NCBI GenBank assembly: GCA_965279135.1
Contig: OZ257133.1
Coordinates: forward strand, 2,046,001-2,110,000
Direction: 5' to 3'
DNA from: Croceimicrobium sp965279135
Lineage (GTDB): Bacteria; Bacteroidota; Bacteroidia; Flavobacteriales; Schleiferiaceae
DNA length: 64,000 bases
Shown here: positions 16,964 to 25,290 of the stretch, piece by piece
Layout: each line of letters begins with the position of its first letter
Position numbering within the stretch: position 1 is the stretch's first letter
Made by a program: the position numbers and the translations under genes
Notes under the pieces: model-generated
Database searches by the model: none
What the model was told of the DNA's origin: nothing
Seen by the model: only the letters and a program-made list of their open reading frames with translations

Positions 16964-17401
16964 TCACTCCCTCTCCACACACTCTCTCAAATCCTTCGCA
17001 GCTTCCTCCCGATTTTCTTCCATATAATCCAACAGACCTACCGGATAAGGGCACATACCTTTGATCGTATTGAATCTGCGGATGGGGCAATCCTTGGGAA
17101 TCTTTCTTAGTTCGCGTAAAAGCATCCAGGCAAAATCGCCGTGTCGTAAAAAACCTTCCTTGCGACAAAGCTCGAAGGAGGTCATAGTTGTATCGGTCAA
17201 AAGGAGCAGCAGTTCATCCACATAGTCTTCAAATTTCGCCTCCATCTTTTTGAAGGTATCGTCCTTTTTAAGCATTTCCCAATCAGAATACCATGTAACA
17301 CTAATATTGGGGCTCAATTCAATTATTTGAATGTCCTGAGCAGATAAACCCTTACTCATCATAACGAAAACGAGCATCAAATAAATTCCTAATCCCTTCA
17401 T
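16964..17401 (-). CDS. Hypothetical exported protein
   Basis: I do not recognise the family. From ATG 17401 the product is 145 residues. Residues 1-20 (MKGLGIYLMLVFVMMSKGLS followed by AQD) form a good Sec signal peptide with an Ala-X-Ala-like cleavage site; an ATG at 17425 would add eight residues ahead of it and is less likely. The mature part is charged, with an acidic helical stretch followed by four cysteines (ELCRKEG, KDCPIRR, GMCPYPV, RECVERE), which suggests two disulfides in an exported protein. It is divergent from pcrA and convergent with nothing. Confidence 0.7.
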   Translation of the reverse strand: MKGLGIYLMLVFVMMSKGLSAQDIQIIELSPNISVTWYSDWEMLKKDDTFKKMEAKFEDYVDELLLLLTDTTMTSFELCRKEGFLRHGDFAWMLLRELRKIPKDCPIRRFNTIKGMCPYPVGLLDYMEENREEAAKDLRECVERE

Positions 17402-17486
17402 TTCTAATCTATCAAATTTGAGCATTTCCTGCCCTGTGGTTTTTCGGGTTCAATTAAGCACCTTTGCGGTTCAAATTTAAGTATAC

Positions 17487-19829
17487 GTGAGCGATTTTTT
17501 AGAAGGATTGAACCCACCCCAAAGGGCTGCTGTGGAGGCTACTGAAGGACCCGTAATGGTTATCGCCGGCGCAGGGTCTGGGAAGACCCGAGTGCTGACA
17601 ATGCGAATTGCCTATTTAATGGCGAATAAAGGTATTGATCCATTTAACATTCTCTCCCTCACTTTTACCAATAAAGCCGCTCGTGAAATGAAGGAGCGGA
17701 TCGGCAAAATCGTTGGACCCTCAGAAGCGAAAAACATTTGGATGGGTACCTTCCATTCGGTATTTGCCAGAATCCTCCGGGTTGAAGGTCAGTTGTTAGG
17801 CTACCCCTCCAATTTCACCATCTACGATTCAGAAGACAGTAAGAAGGCCATCAACAATGTGCTCAAGGAACTGAACCTTGATAAAGACATCTATAAGGTT
17901 GGAAATGTCGCCCGACGTATATCTGCCTTTAAGAATGGACTAATCACTCCTCGAGAGTATTTCAATAGCCCAGACCTGCAGGAACAGGATGCCGCCGCAC
18001 GCATGCCCCAATTAGGAGATGTGTTCAATGCTTATAATGAAAAAAACTTCCGGGCCGGAGCCATGGATTTCGATGATATCCTGCTCAATACCTATCTCTT
18101 ACTTAAAAACTTCCCGGAAGTCCTGGCCAAATATCAAGATCGGTTTCGCTACATCCTGGTTGATGAGTATCAGGATACTAACCACGCCCAGTATTTAATT
18201 GTAAAAGCATTAGCGAATCGTTTTCAAAACATTTGTGTGGTAGGTGATGATGCGCAAAGTATCTATGCCTTTAGGGGTGCCAACATCCAAAACATCCTCA
18301 ATTTTCAGCGCGACTACGATGAAGTGCAGGTGTATAAGCTGGAGCAGAACTATCGCAGCACCAAAAATATCGTAGGTGCCGCAAATAGCCTGATTGAAAA
18401 GAACAAGAACCAGCTTCCTAAAAATGTCTTTACCGATAATGAAGGGGGAGAAAAGATTATCCTTCATAAAACGGTTAGCGATTCTGATGAAGGAGCCTTT
18501 GTATCACGCACCATCTTTGAAAAACAGATGAACGAGCAATTGGATTACTCCAATTTTGCCATTCTATATCGGACCAATGCTCAGAGTAGAGCAATGGAAG
18601 ATAATTTGCGTCGCAAGAATATTCCTTATCGGATTTATGGCGGCCTCTCTTTCTATCAGCGAAAGGAAGTTAAAGACCTTCTGGCCTATTGCCGTTTATC
18701 TATTAACCCCAAGGATGAAGAAGCCCTGCGCCGAGTGATCAATTACCCAAAACGAGGTATTGGTGACACGACGGTTGAAAAACTCACGGTTAAAGCCAAT
18801 CAGGAAAGCCGGGCGATCTGGGAAATTCTAGAGAACATCGATTTCTTCCCCGATTTAGGCATCAATAGAGGAGCGATCGTGAAGCTCAAAGATTTCGTAA
18901 CCAAAGTGAATAGCTACCGGATTCTAGCTGAAAAGTCGGATGCCTTTGATGTCGTAAATCACATCTCGAAAACATCGGGCTTAATGCGCAGTTTAGGAGA
19001 GGATAAGACTCCTGAAGGGGTTAATCGGGTAGAGAACATCGAAGAACTCTTAAACTCCGTGAAGGAGTTTGTTGAAGATCAGAAGGAAATTGAGGAAGGC
19101 AATCCCAAACTGGAAGGATTTATGCAGGATGTAGCCCTGCTAACCGATCAGGATAAGGATGATCCAAACGATCGCAATAAGGTTTCCCTAATGACTATTC
19201 ACCTTGCAAAGGGACTGGAGTTTCCAGTGGTGTTTATAGTGGGAATGGAAGAAAACCTTTTTCCCAGTATGTTGACGGTGAACAGTCGGGCAGACCTCGA
19301 AGAAGAGCGTCGCTTGTTTTACGTTGCTCTGACCCGTGCCGAAAAACAGGCTTATCTTACTTATACCCAGATGCGCTACCGTTGGGGCAAATTGGTTGAT
19401 TGTGAACCTTCGCGCTTTCTGGAAGAAATTGATGACCGATTCCTTGATCAGAGCATTCCGGAATTCAGTCCCTTTTTATCTCCGGAAGAGCTACATGGCT
19501 TTAGACAAAAAAGCCCTTCGAGCAGCCGAGCAAATCCCCTCGGTCAGGTTGATCGAAGAAGTCCGAAACCCCAACGCAATGCTCCCCGCAGCGCTCCGAG
19601 CAGACCACCGGCCGGAATGAAAAGACTGCAGGCCGATCAAAACCTAAGCGGGAACTTTGAAATTCACACTGATCTAAATACCGGGCAAAAAGTGAAGCAT
19701 CCACGATTTGGAATTGGGGAGATAAAAGCACTGGATGGCCAGGGAGCCAACAAAAAAGCAATTATCCATTTCCAAAATGTCGGAGAAAAGAAGCTTCTAA
19801 TAAAATTCGCTAAACTGGAGGTTCTTTAG
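17487..19829 (+). CDS. pcrA: UvrD/PcrA-type ATP-dependent DNA helicase
   Basis: A 780-residue superfamily 1A 3'-5' helicase acting in nucleotide-excision and recombination repair. Motif I GAGSGKT is at residues 28-34, motif Ia around SLTFTNKAAREM (57-68), motif II DEYQDTN at 226-232, motif III GDDAQSIYAFRGA, motif IV YRTNAQSR, motif V MTIHLAKGLEFPVVF and motif VI VALTRAEKQAYL. The C-terminal 50 residues (VKHPRFGIGEI...) match the Tudor-like RNA-polymerase-binding domain of PcrA/UvrD. Start is GTG at 17487, before DFLEGLNPPQ. A weak -7-like CACCTTTG lies at 17459-17466 without a clear TTG. Confidence 0.95.
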   Translation: MSDFLEGLNPPQRAAVEATEGPVMVIAGAGSGKTRVLTMRIAYLMANKGIDPFNILSLTFTNKAAREMKERIGKIVGPSEAKNIWMGTFHSVFARILRVEGQLLGYPSNFTIYDSEDSKKAINNVLKELNLDKDIYKVGNVARRISAFKNGLITPREYFNSPDLQEQDAAARMPQLGDVFNAYNEKNFRAGAMDFDDILLNTYLLLKNFPEVLAKYQDRFRYILVDEYQDTNHAQYLIVKALANRFQNICVVGDDAQSIYAFRGANIQNILNFQRDYDEVQVYKLEQNYRSTKNIVGAANSLIEKNKNQLPKNVFTDNEGGEKIILHKTVSDSDEGAFVSRTIFEKQMNEQLDYSNFAILYRTNAQSRAMEDNLRRKNIPYRIYGGLSFYQRKEVKDLLAYCRLSINPKDEEALRRVINYPKRGIGDTTVEKLTVKANQESRAIWEILENIDFFPDLGINRGAIVKLKDFVTKVNSYRILAEKSDAFDVVNHISKTSGLMRSLGEDKTPEGVNRVENIEELLNSVKEFVEDQKEIEEGNPKLEGFMQDVALLTDQDKDDPNDRNKVSLMTIHLAKGLEFPVVFIVGMEENLFPSMLTVNSRADLEEERRLFYVALTRAEKQAYLTYTQMRYRWGKLVDCEPSRFLEEIDDRFLDQSIPEFSPFLSPEELHGFRQKSPSSSRANPLGQVDRRSPKPQRNAPRSAPSRPPAGMKRLQADQNLSGNFEIHTDLNTGQKVKHPRFGIGEIKALDGQGANKKAIIHFQNVGEKKLLIKFAKLEVL

Positions 19830-19864
19830 TTTACCAAGGGTAAGAAGCAGAAACCCGGATAGAG

Positions 19865-19903
19865 CTTTGCGATCCTCTGCACACTTTGCCCCTTTGCGTT
19901 GAA
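19865..19903. repeat. Degenerate TTTGCG/TCTGC short repeat
   Basis: About four imperfect 8-11 bp units with the core YTTTGC or CTCTGC (CTTTGCGATC, CTCTGCACA, CTTTGCCCC, TTTGCGTTG) lie in the gap after pcrA. No gene or hairpin is seen here. Confidence 0.5.
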
Positions 19904-19939
19904 GTACCCCCCTCAAGCCTGCAATACATATCAACACCT

Positions 19940-19947
19940 TATATTTG
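19940..19947 (+). promoter_or_regulatory. Possible -7 promoter element for DUF4290-murA-tlpA
   Basis: TATATTTG matches the TAnnTTTG element 62 nt before the DUF4290 ATG. No TTG lies at the expected 17-20 nt upstream, so this is half a promoter only. Confidence 0.35.
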
Positions 19948-20009
19948 TTATTTATCTCAATCATTGGCAATACTCTGACATCCGATTTTTATATTGCCAC
20001 TCATAAATT

Positions 20010-20642
20010 ATGGAATACAACACCAGTAGACCCCGCATGATTATCCCGGAATACGGGAGAAATGTCCAGCGCATGGTTGATTATCTTCTCACCATTCAGG
20101 ATCGGGAAGATCGCAATAAACAAGCTCGTAATCTCATAGCCATCATCGCCAATCTGAATCCTCAGGTTTATGAAACGGATGATGACCCGGAACACAAGTT
20201 ATGGGATCACCTCTATATAATGTCTGATTTCAAATTAGAGGTAGATTCTCCTTATCCCCCTCCGGCTCCAGAAAGCCTTTTTGAAAAACCCAAACCAGTT
20301 GAGTATCCTAAAACTACTCGTCGCTATCGCCATTACGGCAATATTACCCGTAGCATGGTGGATTATGCTAAAACCCTGGAGGAAGGAGAAGAGAAAACTG
20401 CACTCACTGAAAGCATTGCCAATGTGATGAAAAAGAATTACCTCATCTGGAATAAAGACAATGTGGATGATGATGTGATCTTGAATAACCTAAAAGATCT
20501 TTCTGAAGGTCAGCTAAAAACCGATGGTCTCAGCCTATCAGAAAAGCGCGAATTGATGCAGAACCACCAGCATCAAAACAGCAACAAGCGTAAGCGCAAC
20601 AATAACAATCGATCGAAAAGAAAGAACAACAAGAAAAAATAG
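20010..20642 (+). CDS. DUF4290 family protein
   Basis: A 210-residue protein of the DUF4290 family, found in Bacteroidota directly before murA. Two similar helical halves are visible: PEYGRNVQRMVDYLLTIQDR near residues 14-33 and YGNITRSMVDYAKTLEEGEE near residues 109-128, suggesting an internal duplication. The last 40 residues are a Lys/Arg/Asn-rich tail ending NKKK, probably disordered and nucleic-acid or membrane-surface binding (inference). No signal peptide. Its stop is 4 nt before murA, so the two are surely cotranscribed. Function unknown. Confidence 0.85.
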   Translation: MEYNTSRPRMIIPEYGRNVQRMVDYLLTIQDREDRNKQARNLIAIIANLNPQVYETDDDPEHKLWDHLYIMSDFKLEVDSPYPPPAPESLFEKPKPVEYPKTTRRYRHYGNITRSMVDYAKTLEEGEEKTALTESIANVMKKNYLIWNKDNVDDDVILNNLKDLSEGQLKTDGLSLSEKRELMQNHQHQNSNKRKRNNNNRSKRKNNKKK

Positions 20643-20646
20643 ATCC

Positions 20647-21954
20647 TTGGGCACATTTCAGATCACCGGAGGTAAACGCTTAAGCGGCTCCATTACCCCG
20701 CAAGGGGCAAAAAATGAAGCACTACAAATAATCTGCGCCACCCTTCTCTCCCCGGAAGCCATTACCATTTCTAATATCCCGGACATCGTTGATGTAAACA
20801 AACTCATCGATATTCTAGCCGACCTTGGTGTTAAGGTCCAACGTAAGGGACATGGGACTTACAGCTTCAAAGCGGATGATCTCAATCTGGATTATCTCGA
20901 AAGCGAAGAATTTAAAGTGAAAGGGGCTTCTCTAAGAGGCAGCATTATGATCGTAGGACCTTTATTGGCGCGATTTGGAAAAGGCTATATACCCAAACCG
21001 GGAGGTGATAAAATCGGCCGACGCAGATTGGACACTCACTTCATTGGCTTCCAAAAACTAGGAGCAAAATTCCGATACAAAACTGGCGAGTCCTTTTACG
21101 GAGTTGAAGCGAAAAAGCTCAAAGGAGCTTATATGCTTTTAGATGAAGCTTCCGTTACCGGTACGGCTAATATTGTAATGGCCGCCACTCTAGCGGAAGG
21201 AACAACCACAATTTATAATGCTGCCTGCGAACCTTATCTGCAGCAATTGTGTAAGATGTTAAACCGAATGGGCGCCAAGATTTCAGGCATCGGCTCCAAC
21301 CTTTTACAGATTGAAGGCGTAAATGAACTAGGCGGCTGTGAACATCGTGTACTACCAGACATGATTGAAATCGGTTCCTGGGTAGGTATGGCAGCAATGA
21401 CATCCTCGCCATTGCGCATCAAAGATGTAAGCTTTGATGATCTGGGAGTTATCCCCACCATTTTTAGCCGCATGGGGATTAAGGTCGAACGCGACAACGA
21501 TGACTTAATCGTTCCGCAACAAGACCATTATGAGATTGAAACGTTTATTGATGGATCGATTCTAACCATTTCTGATGCACCCTGGCCGGGATTTACCCCC
21601 GACCTATTGAGTATTGCATTAGTAGTAGCCACGCAGGCTCGAGGTTCCGTATTGATTCACCAAAAAATGTTTGAGAGTCGTTTGTTCTTTGTAGATAAGC
21701 TGATTGACATGGGAGCGCAAATCATCCTTTGCGACCCGCATCGAGCAACAGTAATTGGCATGGATAAAGCTACGCCCCTTAAGGCTACCACCATGACGAG
21801 CCCTGATATTCGTGCAGGAATATCCTTGTTAATCGCTGCTCTAAGTGCCGAAGGCACGAGCACCATTCATAACATTGAACAGATCGACCGAGGCTACGAA
21901 AATATTGATGAGCGCCTGAGAGCTATTGGCGCACAAATTGTAAGAGTTAACTAA
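20647..21954 (+). CDS. murA: UDP-N-acetylglucosamine 1-carboxyvinyltransferase, Asp-type
   Basis: A 435-residue EPSP-synthase-fold enzyme that transfers enolpyruvate from PEP to UDP-GlcNAc, the first committed step of peptidoglycan synthesis. The N-terminal GAKNEALQ with Lys22 is conserved. In the active-site loop the usual PGGC is PGGD: the catalytic, fosfomycin-alkylated Cys is Asp121 (codon 21007-21009) followed by KIGRRRLD. Cys-to-Asp MurA enzymes are active and fosfomycin-insensitive. Start is TTG at 20647, the only start that preserves the N-terminal strand. Follows DUF4290 by 4 nt and precedes the thioredoxin gene by 9 nt. Confidence 0.95.
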   Translation: MGTFQITGGKRLSGSITPQGAKNEALQIICATLLSPEAITISNIPDIVDVNKLIDILADLGVKVQRKGHGTYSFKADDLNLDYLESEEFKVKGASLRGSIMIVGPLLARFGKGYIPKPGGDKIGRRRLDTHFIGFQKLGAKFRYKTGESFYGVEAKKLKGAYMLLDEASVTGTANIVMAATLAEGTTTIYNAACEPYLQQLCKMLNRMGAKISGIGSNLLQIEGVNELGGCEHRVLPDMIEIGSWVGMAAMTSSPLRIKDVSFDDLGVIPTIFSRMGIKVERDNDDLIVPQQDHYEIETFIDGSILTISDAPWPGFTPDLLSIALVVATQARGSVLIHQKMFESRLFFVDKLIDMGAQIILCDPHRATVIGMDKATPLKATTMTSPDIRAGISLLIAALSAEGTSTIHNIEQIDRGYENIDERLRAIGAQIVRVN

Positions 21955-21963
21955 AAGTTATTT

Positions 21964-22518
21964 ATGAATATCCTCAGAAAACCCCTCTTTATTTTAGGCT
22001 TAGCAGCATTGAGTTTTGTAGGCCTAAGTTTTGTCGAAGGATTGAATAAGATGCCGGCGGACCAAAATCGAGGACCCGGAATTGGCGAAAAAGCACCTGA
22101 GATATCTATGCAGGACCCCAATGGGAAAACCCGCAGTCTTTCTGAACTAAAAGGTAAAGTGGTTTTGATTGACTTCTGGGCGGCCTGGTGCCGACCTTGC
22201 CGGATGGAAAATCCTAATGTTGTTGCCACCTACAATCAGTATAAAGATGTTGAATTCAAAACCGGAAGCGGCTTCACAGTGCTGTCGGTTTCATTGGATC
22301 GAAACAAGAATGACTGGATTAAAGCAATTGATCAGGATAAACTAGCCTGGGATTATCATGTAAGTGATTTGAAGTTTTGGAACAATGCAGCGGCTCGTGC
22401 CTATGGTATCCAATCTATCCCTGCTACTTATTTGGTTGGGGGCGATGGCACCATTATAGCTAAAAACCTTCGCGGTAGCGCTTTACGCAACGCGCTCGAG
22501 AAAATGAAGAAATCATAA
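21964..22518 (+). CDS. TlpA/ResA-like thioredoxin-fold protein
   Basis: A 184-residue membrane-anchored thiol-disulfide protein. Residues about 5-25 form a hydrophobic signal anchor (RKPLFILGLAALSFVGLSFV). The AhpC/TSA-type thioredoxin domain starts at about 40 (GIGEKAPEISMQDPNGK) with the redox motif WCRPC, cysteines 76 and 79, and cis-proline region QSIPATYLV. The family acts in the periplasm in cytochrome c maturation or cysteine reduction; the substrate cannot be inferred. Last gene of the murA transcript, closed by the terminator at 22539-22566. Confidence 0.9.
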   Translation: MNILRKPLFILGLAALSFVGLSFVEGLNKMPADQNRGPGIGEKAPEISMQDPNGKTRSLSELKGKVVLIDFWAAWCRPCRMENPNVVATYNQYKDVEFKTGSGFTVLSVSLDRNKNDWIKAIDQDKLAWDYHVSDLKFWNNAAARAYGIQSIPATYLVGGDGTIIAKNLRGSALRNALEKMKKS

Positions 22519-22538
22519 AGGGGTAATAGAAACCTTTA

Positions 22539-22566
22539 GGCCTCCCGTCAGGGAGGCTTTTTTTTT
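22539..22566 (+). terminator. Intrinsic terminator after the murA-tlpA operon
   Basis: Stem GCCTCCC / GGGAGGC (22540-22546 with 22551-22557) with a 4-nt GTCA loop, extendable by one G-T pair, is followed by nine T residues (22558-22566). A textbook rho-independent terminator 22 nt after the stop. Confidence 0.95.
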
Positions 22567-22694
22567 GCTCTTTCTTTCGCTAGTTGCAATTCTGTATATA
22601 ATAGAAAGCAAAATACGCCTGCGCTCTTCTATATAGGTCTGCTATTCTTGTTAAGGTCTCTGCCACGAGATCTACACATTAATGAACCTTAATC

Positions 22695-23759
22695 ATGAAG
22701 ATCATTGCGAAGCAAGTTTTGAGCGTAGGGATCTTTCTTTTTGCGAATTCAGATAGCTATGCACAAATAGAAGGGCTTTTTTCTCCAATAAACGACAGCA
22801 CCGTCTCACGCTATCGCTATGAAGTAGTTGGAAAGAGCTATGCCGAAATACCAAGCGGAACCGGAATTGATCAAATAGACATTTCTGAACGCGATTTGCT
22901 GCAAAGCCAGACATTTCATCAAGTAATCTGCACGGGTATTAATAATTCCTATGAGCCTTTCTTTCAAATTCTAGACCTGAAAAAATCTTCTGTTGAGGAT
23001 TGGATCAAATCCCCGGATGTACTATTACTTAGTCCGAATGGGAGTTTTGGATTTGACAGCATGGGCACTCAAGAATACTTCTTACCTCATAAAGATGCAG
23101 AAAATCAAGACATTCAAGCAAAAGCCAACAGCAATGAAAGAGATGGATTTCGGCCTGTTTTAATGTTCTTCCCTTGTCATTTAGACATTGCTGTTCAATC
23201 TGCTGTAGCGGATGGGGCATTCCTCACTCTACTAACCGAAGGGGCATTTAAACTTGAGAAACCCGGGGTATCCATTTTGGTAGAACCTCAAGCTAAGCGA
23301 ATTATCCAGATTCAGGTTTTGGATAGTGTAAGAATCGAAAACCTTAAGGAATACCGCCTCTTCGACCCTTATGGTTATGTACCAACCCTTGAAATTGAAA
23401 GGCGCACTCGAATGGACCTGGCTAAACCCGTTACATTCATCCGCCGCTCCGTTTATCGCAATCATGCCATGGAAGATATTGGCGGCTTAATCGAGAAATA
23501 CACCGACAAGGCCCACATTGAAGTTTTTCCCAACCCCATAAAGGATGACTACGAAGTTTTACTACGAGGAATTCCTGATGCTCAAATATCACAAGTGCAA
23601 ATCCGAGATCATTTGGGAAACATTATCCAAACTCAGCTCCACCCAACTGTAAATCAGAGTATCATTTCATTAGACGGATCTAGCTATCCGGATGGAGTGC
23701 TAATCATTATCGTATCTACTCAATATGGAATGCATACCACTAACCTTACTAAACTTTAA
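22695..23759 (+). CDS. Exported protein with type IX secretion sorting domain
   Basis: A 354-residue protein of unrecognised function. Residues 1-23 (MKIIAKQVLSVGIFLFANSD then SYAQ) are a signal peptide. The last 80 residues start with IEVFPNPIKDDYEV and contain a later DHLGNI block, the pattern of the T9SS type A C-terminal sorting domain, so the protein should be secreted or attached to the surface. The middle (about 30-270) has no known motif. It is followed after 7 nt by a lipase-like gene and then by a lipoprotein gene, suggesting a joint surface role. Confidence 0.75.
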   Translation: MKIIAKQVLSVGIFLFANSDSYAQIEGLFSPINDSTVSRYRYEVVGKSYAEIPSGTGIDQIDISERDLLQSQTFHQVICTGINNSYEPFFQILDLKKSSVEDWIKSPDVLLLSPNGSFGFDSMGTQEYFLPHKDAENQDIQAKANSNERDGFRPVLMFFPCHLDIAVQSAVADGAFLTLLTEGAFKLEKPGVSILVEPQAKRIIQIQVLDSVRIENLKEYRLFDPYGYVPTLEIERRTRMDLAKPVTFIRRSVYRNHAMEDIGGLIEKYTDKAHIEVFPNPIKDDYEVLLRGIPDAQISQVQIRDHLGNIIQTQLHPTVNQSIISLDGSSYPDGVLIIIVSTQYGMHTTNLTKL

Positions 23760-23766
23760 GTGCTGA

Positions 23767-25290
23767 ATGCGAAAGTGGAATTCCGTCTCATATCTCTGCC
23801 TATTGATAAAATTCTGTTTGGCACAGACTGATGTTATCTCTACTGATTCCATACGGCTAGAGGGCCTTGAAAATGGAGTAGGTAATTCTGGAACCCTAAT
23901 TTCCTCCGGCACTATGGATAACAGTGCCGTTGAAAAGAAACTAGTGTTTTGGATACATGGTCTCGCCGGCAATCAGCACTCCTGGAATTTAGTTCAAGCT
24001 GTTACCGAAGATCAGACTGGAACCGCGGTAGCGGGATATCCGGTTCGCCATACAGAAGGTCTAGCCTTAAGCTATGAGGGTTATGAAAACCTGGATATCT
24101 TCAGTTTAGCTGGATTCGTTAATAATTCTAAAATGGAAATCTGGCGGACCGCTATTCCAAGAAGAGATACTATCAATGTAGACAGCAATTTCGTCATTGC
24201 CCACAGCCAAGGGGGAATGGTTTCTCGAGCAATCCGCTTTCAAAATTTACAGGACCCTTCTAGCTACCACAAACAGTTCAACGCTCTTGCCACTTTTGGC
24301 ACTCCTCATAAAGGAGCGGCAATCATTAACAGCACTCGTAATGGCGGCGAAGTTCAAAAGTGGATTAATAGAGGTTGCGAGGCCATTGCTCCCGCTGAAA
24401 TACAAACCTTCATAAACACCAAATGGTGGTTAGACGCGATCATAAGCACTAATACAGTAAATGCCTTTTCATCAAAAGCTTGTAATGGCCTTAATAAAAT
24501 CGCCTTACCCATTTTAGTCAATTCTATTCGCAAACCCGTTGGGAAGGATTACGCCATTGGAGCCAGGAACCTGGCCCAGCTAGACAGCCTGGCCCAGTTA
24601 GATACCACATTTAAGGTGGTCTGCTTTTATGGGATTGAATCCGAACCGGTTCTATGGCGGACCATCCACACCATGACCTATACTAAGGATTCATCCCTTG
24701 CTGGTCATATCCTTTCTAATAACCCATTCGGTTTAAATGATGATCAGGAACTGCCGGATTTAGTCAATCAACAAATATCTAGTTACAATGCCAAATGGGC
24801 GTTTCACAATGCCAATTCCAATCACCTTTGGTATCAGGCAGTTTTACAAGATGATAATGAAAAGGCCAAAGCAGAAAAGTATCGTCGTGCCTACCTATGG
24901 CTATTAACCGCAAACACGGCTTGGAAAAGATTCATTGGAGCAAGAAGGGACACTTCCTTTATTGATGGGTATCAATGTGATTGTCTAATTGATTTAGGCG
25001 GATTACAAGGCTATTCTTTCAGTAGTACCATAGTCCAAAATACGAATGATTGCAATGCAGGAAATGCCCTATCCTGTAATGCCAGTCCACGCATTCGACA
25101 CGAAATCATAGAGGAACCGAATGACGGAGTTGTACCTATATCCTCGCAAAAAGGCTACCCGAGAGCTATCCGTATACCAATGCTCCATACGAACCACATG
25201 CAAGAGCGAAACAATAACAAGACAAAGGATAGACTAAATGAGCTTTTCGATGGTGACTATGGAGTCAAGTTTCGACTTAAAAAAAAGTGA
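23767..25290 (+). CDS. Exported alpha/beta hydrolase, lipase/PGAP1-like
   Basis: A 507-residue secreted hydrolase. Signal peptide residues 1-19 (MRKWNSVSYLCLLIKFCLA). The oxyanion-hole region reads FWIHGLAGNQHSW (about 61-73) and the nucleophile elbow is AHSQGGM with Ser147 in the G/A-x-S-x-G context, followed by TFGTPHKGA, which is the usual pattern in triacylglycerol lipases and GPI-inositol-deacylase-like proteins. The acid and His residues are not certain; HTNHM near the end is a His candidate. Several Cys in the second half suggest disulfides. A 6-residue tandem repeat (LAQLDS LAQLDT) is present. Substrate unknown. Confidence 0.8.
   Translation: MRKWNSVSYLCLLIKFCLAQTDVISTDSIRLEGLENGVGNSGTLISSGTMDNSAVEKKLVFWIHGLAGNQHSWNLVQAVTEDQTGTAVAGYPVRHTEGLALSYEGYENLDIFSLAGFVNNSKMEIWRTAIPRRDTINVDSNFVIAHSQGGMVSRAIRFQNLQDPSSYHKQFNALATFGTPHKGAAIINSTRNGGEVQKWINRGCEAIAPAEIQTFINTKWWLDAIISTNTVNAFSSKACNGLNKIALPILVNSIRKPVGKDYAIGARNLAQLDSLAQLDTTFKVVCFYGIESEPVLWRTIHTMTYTKDSSLAGHILSNNPFGLNDDQELPDLVNQQISSYNAKWAFHNANSNHLWYQAVLQDDNEKAKAEKYRRAYLWLLTANTAWKRFIGARRDTSFIDGYQCDCLIDLGGLQGYSFSSTIVQNTNDCNAGNALSCNASPRIRHEIIEEPNDGVVPISSQKGYPRAIRIPMLHTNHMQERNNNKTKDRLNELFDGDYGVKFRLKKK
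24571..24606 (+). repeat. In-frame 18-bp tandem duplication inside the lipase gene
   Basis: CTGGCCCAGCTAGACAGC (24571-24588) is repeated at 24589-24606 with three substitutions. It encodes LAQLDS-LAQLDT. Confidence 0.85.

Noticed and set aside
17459..17466. CACCTTTG as the pcrA promoter -7 element
   Set aside because: First base differs from TAnnTTTG and there is no TTG 17-20 nt upstream; kept only as a remark under pcrA.
22666..22677. CGAGATCTACAC, a 12-nt match to a common sequencing-adapter end, in the gap after the murA-tlpA terminator
   Set aside because: Flanking bases do not continue the adapter on either side, and a single 12-mer match in 64 kb on two strands is a modest coincidence. 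Raw reads would be needed to call an artefact.
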